From the NCBI GenBank assembly GCA_963989245.1, contig OZ022349.1, forward strand, positions 11,386,167 to 11,450,166: 64,000 bases of DNA, given 5' to 3'. Each line of letters begins with the position of its first letter. The stretch's first letter is position 1. The position numbers and the translations under genes were made by a program. This document shows positions 46,096 through 58,418 of the stretch, piece by piece. The notes under the pieces were generated by a model. That model had not been told where the DNA came from and ran no database searches. It saw nothing but the letters and a program-made list of their open reading frames with translations. The DNA is from Nansenia antarctica. Its lineage: Eukaryota > Chordata > Actinopteri > Argentiniformes > Microstomatidae.

Positions 46096-46423
46096 GGCTC
46101 TAAAAACAGAGACAGAAAGATCGTACATCATAATAGAACATTTTACAGACAAATTGTTCGTAAAAAAAAAAGTCACTTAAGGCTGTTGGGATTGGGCGCA
46201 CCTGTCACATTCGGCCTGGGGGCCGGTGGCGAGGGGGGTGGTCGCCGAGCCCCCCGACCCCATCACGGCATTAAGGTCATGAACGGAGCCGCGAAAGCTA
46301 CAACCACCGGGCTCCTTCGCGTCGGAAGGCTGAACCGTATCGCGTCGGCCCGCATGTGTAAACCATTTACCGGTACCCTCGTGCCACGGAGATCATTTCC
46401 ATAAACCGCTCCCTAACCGTATT

Positions 46424-46433
46424 GCGCATGCGC
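46424..46433. promoter_or_regulatory. nme2: NRF1-type site in nme2 intron 1
   Basis: GCGCATGCGC, fully palindromic, next to a CpG-rich block. It could mark an internal promoter giving a transcript that starts close to the coding exon. Confidence 0.5.
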
Positions 46434-46704
46434 ATGGCCAAGACTGCGCTGGGCTGCGCACGCAACGCAATCACTCTCAAGTTCAAGAAAGAAAGAGCAT
46501 CGCCAACTAAAGTTAACAGTCAAAGAAATAAGTCAAAAATCAACCATCAATTTCTCCCGTTCTTGTCCAAAATAAACATCTAAAAATATGTTATGAGCAG
46601 TGGCGAGTGTAGGTCAAGGTTAGTGAGGATGATTATTATTTTTTGTCATAAAGGCATAAAGGCCCTCTCCTCTCTCCATTGTTAGAAACTCGAGTCCACG
46701 CGTT

Positions 46705-46804
46705 ATGGGCAGAGATCTGTGCCACTAGAATCTGAAAGACTGACTTTGAATTTGAAGTGCTCAATTTGAATATATTTTTTTTACTGGCACAGATCTCTGC
46801 CCAT
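46705..46804. repeat. Perfect 20-bp inverted repeat with 60-bp spacer
   Basis: Arms ATGGGCAGAGATCTGTGCCA (46705-46724) and TGGCACAGATCTCTGCCCAT (46785-46804) are exact complements. It may be a very short MITE or a hairpin; no target duplication was identified. Confidence 0.8.
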
Positions 46805-47479
46805 ATTCCTCCCCTTAAGACATTCTCCTCCAACGCGTTTTGAAGAAGAAGCGAGTGAAAGACGGAGGAAACCGGTAATCTAACTACCGAGTGGAAATGA
46901 GATGGCTGCCATTCTATTACATCCACCCAGCTCACATCTTAAAATCTATACGCGCAGGTTATTCAGACATCACTGTACCTTGCATAAACTCTCAGTCTAC
47001 ACAGAAGACGGTGATATTCATGAGATCATTCACAGTTCAGGGCCTGCCTGACAAGTAGCAAAAGCCGGGATGTCAAAGCGAAATCGACAGGGCGTAATTG
47101 CACATGGCATCCACGCCACCGCAAATTCCAGCATGATCACAAATATGTTTTGAGAACATTTGGCTACAGACAATCTTCAATTAATTGTCACATAACATCA
47201 CGATCGTGTTGGATCACGTCAATTCTCTCCATCGTGGCCTACAGCTACGAGCACAGGCCTGGATAAAATCTGAATGAAATACCTCCACACCGAGGGCAGA
47301 CACCGGCGACACATTTCTGAATTTAATAAGTCGGAAAGAAAGAAAGCTCGATTACATATGTAGAGTCTGATTCGTCAAAAGGGTTCAATTCAAACCTATT
47401 TCGGGTTAAAAAAAAGAACCCGATCGCTTCTTTCGAAGGTGAAATAAGCCGCACAGAGAGATGAGAGAGCAGACAGTAC

Positions 47480-47568
47480 CTTGACGTTAGCTGAACCTTC
47501 GGGTAAGAGACGGAGAGAGCAGGGAGCGCAGGGAGTTATTCCTCTAATGCCGCGCTGAGCTGTAATGT
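47480..47568 (-). other. nme2: nme2 non-coding exon 1 (5' UTR)
   Basis: On the minus strand a donor CAAG/GTACTG (exon edge 47480) ends a stretch that begins about 30 bp after a TATA box. The start near 47568 is inferred from TATA spacing only. Confidence 0.55.
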
Positions 47569-47590
47569 AATCGTGGAGGAGCGGCACTGG

Positions 47591-47620
47591 CTTATATAGA
47601 GGCGGGACTAGTGGAGGCGG
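47591..47620 (-). promoter_or_regulatory. nme2: nme2 core promoter: TATA box and GC boxes
   Basis: The minus strand reads TCTATATAAG (complement of 47591-47600), preceded by two GC-box-like sites (GGCGGG on the plus strand at 47601-47606 and 47616-47621). The spacing to the inferred 5' UTR exon fits a TATA promoter. Confidence 0.65.
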
Positions 47621-47671
47621 GTCATATGGACACCCTATGGGACACACAGTAGAGTAGATCGAATAAAATTA

Positions 47672-48029
<358 letters not shown>

Positions 48030-48148
48030 TGCATAATACGTCAGTTTTATGAGAAAGAAGAGTTGAGGCATCACATGCTATTTCGCGCAAAACCGAAGTG
48101 CACCTGTTTCCCTTGCTGTCTCAATATGTATAAGAGCTGTACAACACA

Positions 48149-48738
48149 CGCTGCCTCAGGAAGGCCTCCAAGATCTCCAGAGACCCATCCCACCTTGGGT
48201 ACGAACACTTTGCTCGGCTGCCCTCGAACAGGCGGTTCAGGACCATGTTCGCAAGGACAAACAGACTGAAGCTCAGCTTCTACCCCAGGGCCATCCAGGC
48301 CCTGAACACAGCAAAGACCTAGGTTCTGGGCCCTGGACAATCTAGACAATTTGATGGCAGCTACTAGATTGAAATCAAGTGCAACACTGAAACACAACTG
48401 TGAACATTTCAAACCTGCAAACTGCGACACTTTAAATGAATGTGCAATAACACTATGTGCAATATGACAACCCTCGGGTACATAAGGTTCAGAGATAGGA
48501 AATGTTAGAATAGGTATAGCATAGCATAGAGTACAGCACAGTGTTTTATTTGTATAGTATAGTATAGTGGATAGTGTACATAGCCTTTATTTATGTAAAC
48601 CAGCTCTTTTCCCTTCTTGTTTTTAGTTTTTTTTCTTCTTCTCCTAGCACCAGGGGAGCCCCCCCTCCCAAATTTCGTTGTTTGGTACCTGTACTATATC
48701 AATGACAATAAAGACCATTCATTCATTCATTCATTCAT
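48149..48738 (+). pseudogene. LINE 3' end with ATTC tail
   Basis: Encodes LRKASKISRDPSHLGYEHF and LPSNRRFRTMFARTNRLKLS then SFYPRAIQALN, matching the C-terminal motif of fish LINE ORF2 proteins. A 3' UTR follows with ATAGTATAGTATAG and ends in AATAAAGACC plus ATTC repeats (48717-48738). 5'-truncated. Confidence 0.78.
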
Positions 48739-49232
48739 ATAATGCATGCACTGTAAGTGTAGTTTTCAATAAAATAGCGCCGAAATTTGGGATTGGAACT
48801 TGACAGAGCTGAACCAGAGGTGTGAGTTGTGTTTGTGACACCGCTACCAACTGCATTGATACTCGTGTTGTGGCCCTGGGTGGCTCAATTGGGTGGCTTG
48901 TATTCACTCACTGTACTGTCAGTCACTTTGGATAAAAATCGCATGGTATGGTGTTATAAAATGGGTTTTGGAGAAATATGTGATCTGATTGGCTAAAACT
49001 GTGTTCCAAGCCATGGGAATTAATTAATCTCTGACAATCACACAGCTGGTGCCAGGCGGTTATATACATGCAACAACCTGATGGCTTTTCAAAACAAAAG
49101 GCATAATGTTACCCTTGGTTACCACAACACAACAAACACTTATTGAATTAGACCTCAGGTGACTGGGTCCTTAACAGGATGCCATAATGAACACACTCAC
49201 ATCACATGCAGAGCAGGGTGGGATCTGATGTG

Positions 49233-49298
49233 GGTCTCGTGAGACTTATCAAAATAAGCCTGGATTTTCCTTTAGTGACGTTGATGGAATACCCCCCA
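49233..49298. mobile_element. Half copy of palindromic MITE
   Basis: Matches the right half of 42262-42418: CTCGTGAGACTTATCAAAAT, AAGCCTGGATTTTCCTTTAG and end GATGGAATACCCCCC. The left half is absent. Confidence 0.75.
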
Positions 49299-49552
49299 GG
49301 CGTTCTAAGCCCTGTTTAACTGTTCGCTCACGTGTCCACAGTGTGCCAATTAACCTGGTACAGCTGGTCATCATCAATAGCACCTGTGTCCAATCAATCA
49401 CCTGGCTCAGTCGACACTGTCACTCTTCTGGATTTATGGAGGACAGACCATTTCGCATCACAGCAGTAAGTAATATGTTCTATTTAGCTGTTTCCAAAGC
49501 CACTTACATTGCAGTGAGTGCATACATAAATGTCATTTACCAGTACCGGTAT

Positions 49553-49788
49553 ATAGGGTCCATGCAGGAGGTGCGAGCCCGGTTCGAGCCCCGGCTGGCC
49601 ACATGTCGAGGTGTCCTTGGGCAAGACACTGAACCCCAAAATTGCTCCCGGTGAGCGGGCCGGCGCCTTGCATGGCAGCTTGTCGCCATTGGTGTGTGAA
49701 TGTGTGTGTGAATGGGTGAATGAGAGGCCGTTGTAAAGCGCTTTGGAGCAGCAAAAAAGGCGCTATATAAGTGCAGTCCATTTAGGTG
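49553..49788 (+). mobile_element. SINE, GGCGCTATATAAGTGCAGTCC-tail type
   Basis: A B-box-like GGTTCGAGCCCC, the block TCCTTGGGCAAGACACTGAA, and a tail of GTAAAGCGCTTTGGAGCAGC then GGCGCTATATAAGTGCAGTC, a common fish SINE/LINE end. The source LINE clade is not certain. Confidence 0.78.
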
Positions 49789-51502
49789 TGAATGGTGTTC
49801 TATTAATATGGTTTATTTACTGACTCGAAATGGTTGAAATGGTTGAAATGCTGATATGATAATGTTGGTATCGGTTTTAGCCAAGTTCATTGATGTTGCG
49901 TGCATTACTATTCATGGGTGATATCCTTACATGTCAAACATATTCTATTTAGTGTTTTGTCTCATTACATCATAGAAAAACCGCTAACATGTTTCTGAGT
50001 GTTGGGTGGTGACGAGCACTGTAGTAATACCACTGGTTATGGTCACCACACCCCCAGTCTGTTATCTACAGCTGTTCTAATACCATCCCTCGTTACATGG
50101 AGCTGTACTGTCTACCCATGTGGATTTACAGCAGTATCTTATGGGCTTTACGCTTCTAGATACCAAGCTTATGGACATTAATCGTATACTATAGGGGCTC
50201 TCACGATAGTGCTGTTTAATATGCAGTATGTGATACAAGTTATGATGTCATTTCATATTTATGCATAAGAATATTATACTAATGGAAATGGGAGGTATCT
50301 CTGATTAAATATTGAGCCACAGATGTTACGGTTTCTACATTGCCACAAGTCTTTGCAGCTTCATCATGCATTTCCTCTCTCCATCCCAGGCCATTGACTT
50401 CATTCAATAAAGCCTCCCCACGGAGGCTGTTTCAGGATTGCTCTGGGCTCTTAACTGTATGAAAATATTGGGTATCTCTTAAAGACGTAAATCTTCCTTT
50501 GAGATTGAATCTGTTTTGAATCATTACGTTTTCATCCCAGTTCTTGGCCTGGATCCCAGTGTTTTAATGACTGCTGAAGCAGCATAACTGAGTGAGGAGA
50601 CTCTATGATAAAGCATGTGTCTTCTGACCATTATGCAAATCAGCCTTTGCAGACGGGTGTATTTATAGCCCAGCAGTGTCTTGTGAGATAATTAGGCAGC
50701 TAAAACAAGGAAGTCTACTTATACAAGGCTATGTGGTGACCCTACACAGTCTCATATTGCCTAGCAAAAAAAAAATACAATTAAGGTCACACAGATATGT
50801 GCGCATGCTCACACACACTCCCTCCCTCCCTCCCATTCTCCCCTGGAGTAACATAAAAGAGATCCATCCATGAATCCCATGTCAGAAAATCTCACTTGTC
50901 ACCCTCTTGTCCTCCTTCCAACTCCCATCCTCCCTAAACCATGATTCATCATCTGCCTTTCAGCCTCTCCTCTCTTCCTCTCTTCCTCTCAGCTCGCTCA
51001 GCATGTCTGATATAATAACAAGCAGGCGACTGCCAGGCTATAGACTATAGAGGCAGGCAAGCACCGGAATGTTCCCAAGCCTTTCCTCTCCTCCCCTCCA
51101 GTGGATGCTCTCAGGAAACAAATGGATAGCTAATCCCTCTGCCTAATCTCATGACTTTACACTGGATGGCTGCTATTCCCAGCCCTATTTTTTTTTTACC
51201 AGGCTTTAAGGCTAGGATTAGAGGCAGAGGCCTCCAAGTGGTGGCTTTTTAAACCGTATTTAATATGTCTTCATTTCAGATGAAGCCTGTGTTGGATGTT
51301 AACATTATTCAACAGACTTGTGAAAGCGTGTTAGCTAGCTCTCTGAGAGTGAATTGAGGCTGTTGTGTGCTCTTAAGACCCCCGGGAAGGATGTGTAGTC
51401 AGACGGGGTTGTGGCGTAATTGGACTTAAGCGTGGGTCACCTCAGTGTTTCTTTGCCACAATAACTCCTGATTGATTAATTGATTAATTTTAAATAATTT
51501 GT
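49789..51502. other. Unique sequence, no gene seen
   Basis: About 1.7 kb without open frames, splice-bounded exons or recognisable transposon ends. Parts near 50340-50700 and 51000-51250 look low in repeats and could be conserved non-coding DNA, which cannot be judged without alignment. Confidence 0.55.
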
Positions 51503-52730
51503 CATAAATCCACACACAATACCCCAGAATGACGAAGGTGGAAACATTTTTTTATTTTTATTTCACAGTAAATGTATTAAAATTAAGAAATACAAAAGAA
51601 TATGCAAAAATATAACTTGATGCAGCTACCACTATTCTTCACACGAGAGATGGTGCAGAAACTGCTTTGCATGTGCTGGATTTGCACTAAAGTTAATGCT
51701 TTGTAGTAAAACCAAATAAACACATTTCGAGTCACTTTCCTTGCTGTATCACATCAATTCATTGTTGCATACATAATTATGGATATGAGATAGATTATTT
51801 TTCCATTAAGGGATTCTTTTTGGCCACTTGGTTATAGACACATTTTGTAGAGTGACTGAGATGATGTTGTCCCATCGACTGTGCTTTTTCTTCTCCACCA
51901 TTCAACTTTGTAGATTTGTGTAAGTCTCCCCAGGCCTCCGGGTCGCATTCCTGTTTTGTTCCATTTGCTCAATTTGTAATGACAACCTGATCCACACAGT
52001 GTGTAATTGATTCCTATGCAAATCAGAGACCCTATAAAAATAAAGATATTGATTCCAAAATGACATTACATGAACTATTATCCTCTTAAGCATTAAGATG
52101 GACTCAATTCAACTTGAGTGATTTGTTGATGACATTTTAGCATTTTAGCTCATTTTAAGAGTGTCATTGAAAAGGGTCTGATTACTTATGTACATGAGGT
52201 ATTTTGATTTTAATACATTTACAGACATTTCTAAAGAAGTTTAGCTTTTGATAGATATTTATATTGATTATGGTGGAGGATATTGATCTCAGATGTCTCT
52301 CCTGCATTGTGTCATTCCGACTATTCAATGTAAAACAGCCCCCTCAGCAATACAGTCTTCAGGATCAATGATGGACTTCAAACACAGGTTGCTGGGTCCT
52401 CAGGAGAATAGATTTATTACAGAATTGCAGAGTATAGGATACAGGCACAGCTGTTATCTGAAAACACTGATAAACTGTCTCGCAAGCCGTCTGGTAAACA
52501 GCCCTCGATTTGTGAGACTCTGCATTTTCACTTCTGACCTAATTTTAACCTTCAGTAATACATCTAATCTAAACACAGTGGATATCATATATTGTGATAT
52601 TATTGTGTCATTCTGGGATATTGTGTGTGGATTGATTGCAAATATTTTTTTATTTAATCCATTTTCAATTGAGGCTTTATCATAACGTAGAAAAAGTGAA
52701 GGGGTCTGAATACTTTCCGAATGCGCTGTA
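51503..52730. mobile_element. Large decayed Tc1-like element
   Basis: The left part (51503-51630) has CCACACACAATACCCCAGAA and the right part (52155-52240 and 52600-52730) its complement-type sequence, ending GAAGGGGTCTGAATACTTTC then CGAATGCGCTGTA. These are the long terminal repeats of a common fish Tc1 family. About 360 bp of unrelated sequence interrupts the right repeat at about 52241-52599. No transposase frame remains. Confidence 0.75.
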
Positions 52731-52854
52731 TGTGTTTGACACTGTGACACATAACTAGCCTATAAGAAACAGAGGAATGAGCCTGATGACGTCATCACGG
52801 CCACCTACTGTTTGAGAAATGCACAAGCCTCGGTAGGGTGCTGATACAGGGCTG

Positions 52855-53472
52855 ATTCCTCCTCCCTCATCACCCTCCCTCTCCCTCATCACCCTCCCTC
52901 TCCCTCTCACCCTCTCTCACCCTCCCTCTCCCTCTCACCCTCCCTCTCCCTCGTCACCCTCCCTCTCCCTCTCACCCCCCCTCTCACCCTCCCTCTCCCT
53001 CGTCACCCTCCCTCTCCCTCTCACCCTCCCTCTCACCCTCCCTCTCCCTCATCACCCTCCCTCTCCCTCATCACCCTCCCGCTCCCTCTCACCCTCCCTC
53101 TCCCTCTCACCCTCCCGCTCCCTCTCACCCTCCCTCTCCCTCTCACCCTCCCTCTCCCTCTCACCCTCCCTCTCCCTCATCACCCTCCCTCTCCCTCATC
53201 ACCCTCCCTCTCCCTCTCACCCTCCCTCTCACCCTCCCTCTCCCTCGTCACCCTCCCTCTCCCTGGTCACCCTCCCTCTCCCTCTCACCCTCCCTCTCCC
53301 TCTCCCTCTCACCCTCCCTCTCACCCTCCCTCTCCCTCTCACCCTCCCTCTCCCTCTCACCCTCCCTCTCCCTCTCACCCTCCCTCTCCCTCATCACCCT
53401 CCCTCTCCCTCTCACCCTCCCTCTCCCTCTCACCCTCCCTCTCCCTCTCACCCTCCCTCTCCCTCTCACCCG
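52855..53472. repeat. CCCTCTCCCTCTCACCCT minisatellite
   Basis: About 620 bp of an 18-bp-like unit with variants (TCATCACC, TCGTCACC, CCCGCTCC). The strand is strongly asymmetric, all pyrimidine apart from the A or G in the CAC/CGTC part. An Arg/Glu/Gly reading frame on the minus strand is a repeat artefact. Confidence 0.95.
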
Positions 53473-55690
53473 TGGTCTCTATGCCACAGAGGCTCCCCTC
53501 ACTAAGCCTGTCAGATCAGACAGCCTTATCTGCCACACACTGCCCCAAAGCTGATGGGGGTTATAACACTAAGGCAAAGGGGAAAAAAAGATTTTTCTGG
53601 CCAGTTGTAGCGGCGGTTTTATGAAGTCTGTATATCTAAACTGTCCAAATGGGATTATTGCAAGGCTAAGAGCCATTACTGTAATATAGAGGCTATTGCG
53701 GTGGGATAAGATTGTATCCCCCTCCCTCACTTCATTGCCTTCCAGGGGCAGGCAGCACTCTGTGGATTCTAAAGGGCAAAAACTCCCTCAGAAATGTTTT
53801 CAGCCGTGTTTTATTAAACCATAATTTAACTGGATGCTGAACAAGCTTTGTTGAGAGATCTATTGTCTCGTCATTTCGAATGAGTTTGGCCCTATTTCGT
53901 GCAGTGAATATTTCTCAACCTGCCTGAAGTGACCTTGTAATCACAGCCCCCCCCCCCCCCCCCAAACACACACACACACACACTCACACACACACTCACA
54001 CTCACAGACTGCCACTCCGACATTACCGCCAAAAGCTGGACCTAAGAACCAGAGACTACTTAAGAATTCCATTACATTTTCACCCACCTGCATTCATGAT
54101 TTAAAGGTTTACTACTCCTAACAACAACCAAAATCCAATGAACTTGCTTGCCCACGTCTGAATTATTGATAGTTCATCTATTCCATCACTTGTCAGGGGT
54201 CTTTGTTAAAGGCACAGTGTTGTGGAACATGTCTGTCTATTCTGTACACCTTGTTTGACTAATTGGTCATCATGCCTTGTAAGTCACACTTCTGGAGCTT
54301 TTTATTGTCTTTTATTGCTCTGGTCAGGTACTTAGTGAGTAAGTAAGTAGATAATACTAAATCACTGTCATTAGTCAAAGGAAAGGCTAATCTTGCTATG
54401 TCCTTGTCTCCTAACACATTCATTAACACTCATCTGATAGGCATGATAAACAACAAACAAGTCTACAGTAAACATGTTGTCCCCTACGGGTCAATCAGGG
54501 TCATTTTAGAATTTCAGTTGTACTATAGCACCCCTCTTGGGCCAATCAGTGTAATATTGTAACTGCTGAATCCCTATGACAGGACGCATTATTCAAATAA
54601 TTCACCCAAGTTTGGTAACATAGTCCCTGTGGTGTCTGAGATATCGTGTATGACATACAAACATACGAACGGACCCCTCCGTGATCTCATCATGGGGGAC
54701 TGAGGAAAAGCAGGGCCCGTTAGACAAATCCGTTGCATGATATTCCATCAGCCACCACTAGGTGGCATTGTGGCATTGTGACTGAAGCAGAGAGAGAAGC
54801 ATAAACATCATGGGAGCAGTAGTGAAACGAGTATCTGTTCAGCATGGTAAGAGTGGTCCAGTAAATTAATTGTTACCCTTGTGTATTCACCCTGAAATTA
54901 ATTTCAGTTAGTTGCTTCTTGGAAATGAGGAAAACATATTATTTATATTATATGATATATTAACAGAGTTAACATTTGCTAAATTCACAATCGTGAACTT
55001 ACTCTATTCCTACACACTGTGCCATCGGACACTGAGCTTAAAATCAGGTATCTTGTTGTTAGCAATTGCGCTCAATATTCATATTAAAATAGCATTTTAG
55101 TAAACAGACAATTGATAGAAGTGTATGTTAGTGTGCAGACAGAAGGATCTGATCAGATCTGATCGGCTACAGTAGTTCTTCAAGGTGAGGGCGTTGCCGT
55201 AAACAACCTGTGTCGGGCCCTTGGCTTGCCTCCTGGTATCCTCGGTGACAGAGAGGGCCGGGTTGTTGTCTGTGACGGCCCACGCAGGGGGAGGACAGGG
55301 TGAATGATGTTGGCCTGTCAGTGGTAGACTGCCTCCGTGTCTCTGGAACATCTTTATAACATTATTGTGACACAGCTCTTCCACTGTCAGCCCCCTTGGC
55401 AGATATCAATGAAGCTAATGATCTGGACTCTTTTACAACCCTCCATCAACCCACCTGCGCTGAGGGCCAAGGATGGGATTGTGTTTGTGTGTGTGTGTGG
55501 TATCGTCTGTGTATTTGGAGGTGTGTGTGTGCACCTCTGCATCTGTGTAAGGGTTGGTGTCTGTCTGTATGAAATGTTGCATTGCTCACCAATTATTGTT
55601 TTAGATATTGTTTTACAGAAAACAACTCATTTCGCATAACAATAACTTGTCATGACGCATGTCTCATACAACCACTTATCTCAAGATACC
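53473..55690. other. Mostly unique sequence, no supported gene
   Basis: Includes a poly(C)/CA stretch at about 53948-54005, otherwise AT-rich. A minus-strand open frame of 95 codons at 55097-55384 was examined and is listed as a low-priority observation. No splice-supported exons were found. Confidence 0.5.
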
Positions 55691-55815
55691 CAGTCTCTGT
55701 CTTCAACCTCCAGTCTCTGTCTTCAACCTCCAGTCTCTGTCTTCAACATCCAGTCTCTGTCTTCAACCTCCAGTCTCTGTCTTCAACATCCAGTCTCTGT
55801 CTTCAACATCCAGTC
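55691..55815. repeat. 20-bp minisatellite, about six copies
   Basis: CAGTCTCTGTCTTCAACCTC repeated, with CATC variants. A plus-strand open frame through it is a repeat artefact. Confidence 0.95.
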
Positions 55816-55947
55816 CTGCACAACTTCTCACAGATCGTTAGGATGTTCTGAGAGTGAGAGAAAGAGAGAGACACACACAGACACACACACACACACACAG
55901 GACAAAGAACACAGAGAAGAGCTCAGTACTAAGGATCACAAATCAGC

Positions 55948-56167
55948 TCTTTGAGAGAGAGAGAGGGAGGGAGGTGGAGAGAGAGGGAGGGAGGTGGAGA
56001 GAGAGAGGGAGGGAGGTGGAGAGAGAGAGAGAGGGAGGGAGGTGGAGAGAGAGAGAGAGGGAGGGAGGTAGAGAGAGGGAGGGAGGGAGGTGGAGAGAGA
56101 GAGGGAGGGAGGTGGAGAGAGAGAGAGAGGGGGGGGAGAGAGAGAGAGGGGGGGGAGAGAGGGGGGG

Positions 56168-56198
<31 letters not shown>

Positions 56199-56217
56199 AG
56201 AGAGAGAGAGGGGGGGG
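55948..56217. repeat. GA / GGGAGGGAGGTGGA purine array
   Basis: About 270 bp of pure purine on the plus strand apart from T in the GGTGGA units. It starts as GAGAGGGAGGGAGGTGGA repeats and ends in GAGA with runs of G. Prone to triplex or G-quadruplex folding. Confidence 0.95.
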
Positions 56218-56446
56218 TTTTAGGCCTATATGAGGAATAATTGTATATTCTATAATAACCATTTTCTATTCTGGTTCTGGAGTAAAGTGATTTTTGGTGC
56301 GCTGAATGTCCTAAATTGAGTTGTTAGCCATTTCTTTTCATCATGAGGGGAAGTGAAGCTTTGATGGATGCTTACAGGGCACATTCCCTCTACAGAAGGG
56401 AACGGGGACACAATAAGCTGTTAAGATGTCTCTTAATATAATATAT

Positions 56447-56500
56447 GCCGTTAAGCTGATGCTTTTATCCAAAGCGACTTACGCTACAGTGACTGCATAC
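56447..56500 (-). repeat. L2-type SINE tail fragment
   Basis: Contains GATGCTTTTATCCAAAGCGA then CTTACGCTACAGTGACTGCA, complementary to the SINE/L2 tail. About 49490-49530 has the same second block. Confidence 0.6.
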
Positions 56501-56676
56501 ATTTTTCAGTGTATATGGGAATGTTTTCTTATGGGAATGTTTTGAAAATGGACGTTTGAAAGTGCTTTGGAGAGACAGACAGACATAATTGTATGCAGAT
56601 GAGCCCACATAAACTAGGCTGTTACATCGTGGCATTTCCATAAATTCTTAGAGTGGAGGCATGGAATAGGTCAAGT

Positions 56677-56820
56677 CTGTGTGTGTGTGTGTGTGTGTGT
56701 GTGTCCATGTCCATGTGCTCAAGTGTGTGTCTTTTGTGTAGGCGTACTCTTTTTAGTGTGTATGTGTGTGTGTGTGTGTGTGTATGTGTGTGTGTGTGTG
56801 TGTGTGAGTGTGTGTGTGCC
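56677..56820. repeat. Interrupted GT arrays
   Basis: Two GT blocks separated by about 50 bp of unique sequence; further pure GT arrays lie at 57231-57281 and 58358-58416. Confidence 0.9.
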
Positions 56821-57227
56821 AACCTCAACCTCATGATTTGTCAAGGACAGTGGAGGTTCCCATTAATAGGGCATTAGCCTCCCCTCACCCACGCCTCCCT
56901 ACTCACAACCCCTGCCTTTGTCTTCATTAGGCCACCCTGACAAGCTCCCTCCACTCCTCAAAGTGGCCCATTACCGGGCCCCGGAACACCACGGCACCCA
57001 GCGCTAATCGCTATCTCCTATCTCTGTTCCCTCCCGCCACTGCTGTAGGGCCAGAGTGGAGAGTACAGTAGAGCAGATGGGGGATAGATTGTTCAGTTGT
57101 CTCCATAAATGTTTTTTATATGTACCTCTCTCCTCTGTCAAACTCCCACTCATACTGGAACCACTTACAGGGGTTATTTGGCACCTGTGGTTTGAAAGAG
57201 ACAGTGTTGTAACTGTCTTGAGTGCGC

Positions 57228-57284
<57 letters not shown>

Positions 57285-57639
57285 ACAGAGAGAGAGTTGT
57301 CTTATGAATTATTTTATATATGTACCCTCTCCCATATATATATACACGGTATATCCTCTCACTCCATTGTTTGTTGCTTTCATTGGAACTGCTTAGCGGT
57401 GCTTGTATCAGGTAGCTCTGTGGGTGTATCATGGCTCTCATGGTGAATGCTCTCACTGTCTCTTGTCTCAAACAGCATAGTGTGGTAGTCATCTCTCTCC
57501 AAACTGTCAGGCTCTGTGGCTGGGATGGATGGATTACAGCATGGATTACATGGTTTATAAAGATGTCTATATTAGAGAGACACACTGGATGAGATACGTG
57601 GCTGATGGTACAGCGCTGTCAGAATGTAGGAACAGAGGA

Positions 57640-57885
57640 AAGCCCATGTTAGATACCTGTCTGTGTTATAGAGGTGTGTGTTAGATATCTGTTTGTGTTA
57701 TAGAGGTGTGTGTTAGATATCTGTTTGTGTTATAGATGTGTGTGTTAGATATCTGTTTGTGTTATAGATGTGTGTGTTAGATACCTGTTTGTGTTATAGA
57801 CGTGTGTGTTAGATATCTGTTTGTGTTATAGACGTGTGTGTTGTTAGATACCTGTTTGTGTTATAGAGGTGTGTGTTATATGTGT
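57640..57885. repeat. 32-bp minisatellite, about seven to eight copies
   Basis: The unit is GTTAGATATCTGTTTGTGTT plus ATAGAGGTGTGT, with CC/AT and AGG/ACG variants. Confidence 0.93.
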
Positions 57886-58367
57886 ACTACATGGCTCTGT
57901 ATGACTGTTAAAATGTAGTGCCGGTGATCGAATACCTCCGAGAAATATCGATGCTAGTCAGGAGATATATTATGTTATTACAGATGTATAAAGCTTGGAA
58001 TAGTTGTTAGAATATGAATGATAGGCAGCAACAGTGACATGACAGGCTATGTATGAGAGATATCTGTCTGCACCGAGGCAGGTGGTTTGCTATAGCTGTG
58101 AAAATATGAGCCCTCAACATGAATGGGACTAGATAATCTAGGTAGTAACCTTGGGGGTGTTGTTCCTCTCTGGGAGTGAGAGGGGTTGTACCGGCTCTCC
58201 CCTGCAGGTAGAGGGTCTCTCCGCAGGGCAGAATAATACCACAGCGACTGACACAGGCTGATGCAATTCAGTAAACACGATGTGGGGGGAATAAGGTAAC
58301 AGATCATTCTGGAGTCTTCTTCGGAGTCCCCGGGTCCCCAGTTCCACCATGGCAGCAGTGTGTGTGT

Positions 58368-58418
<51 letters not shown>

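Larger units (their letters stand above)
46096..47479 (-). other. nme2: nme2 5' UTR intron with GC-rich island
   Basis: The coding start lies five bases inside an exon preceded by the acceptor TTTTTAG (complement at 46100-46106), so a 5' UTR intron is expected. Its 3' part (about 46186-46440) is GC- and CpG-rich and includes a palindromic NRF1-type site GCGCATGCGC at 46424-46433. A perfect inverted repeat lies at 46705-46804. Confidence 0.7.

Noticed and set aside
46186..46404. 72-codon plus-strand frame in CpG-rich sequence
   Set aside because: GC-rich DNA with few stops, located in the nme2 intron near a possible promoter; no domain or splice support.
53248..53469. Arg-Glu-Gly repeat protein on the minus strand
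   Set aside because: Translation of the CCCTCTCCCTCTCACCCT array only.
55854..56262. Arg/Glu-rich (plus) and Ser/Pro/Leu-rich (minus) frames
   Set aside because: Both come from the purine array at 55948-56217.
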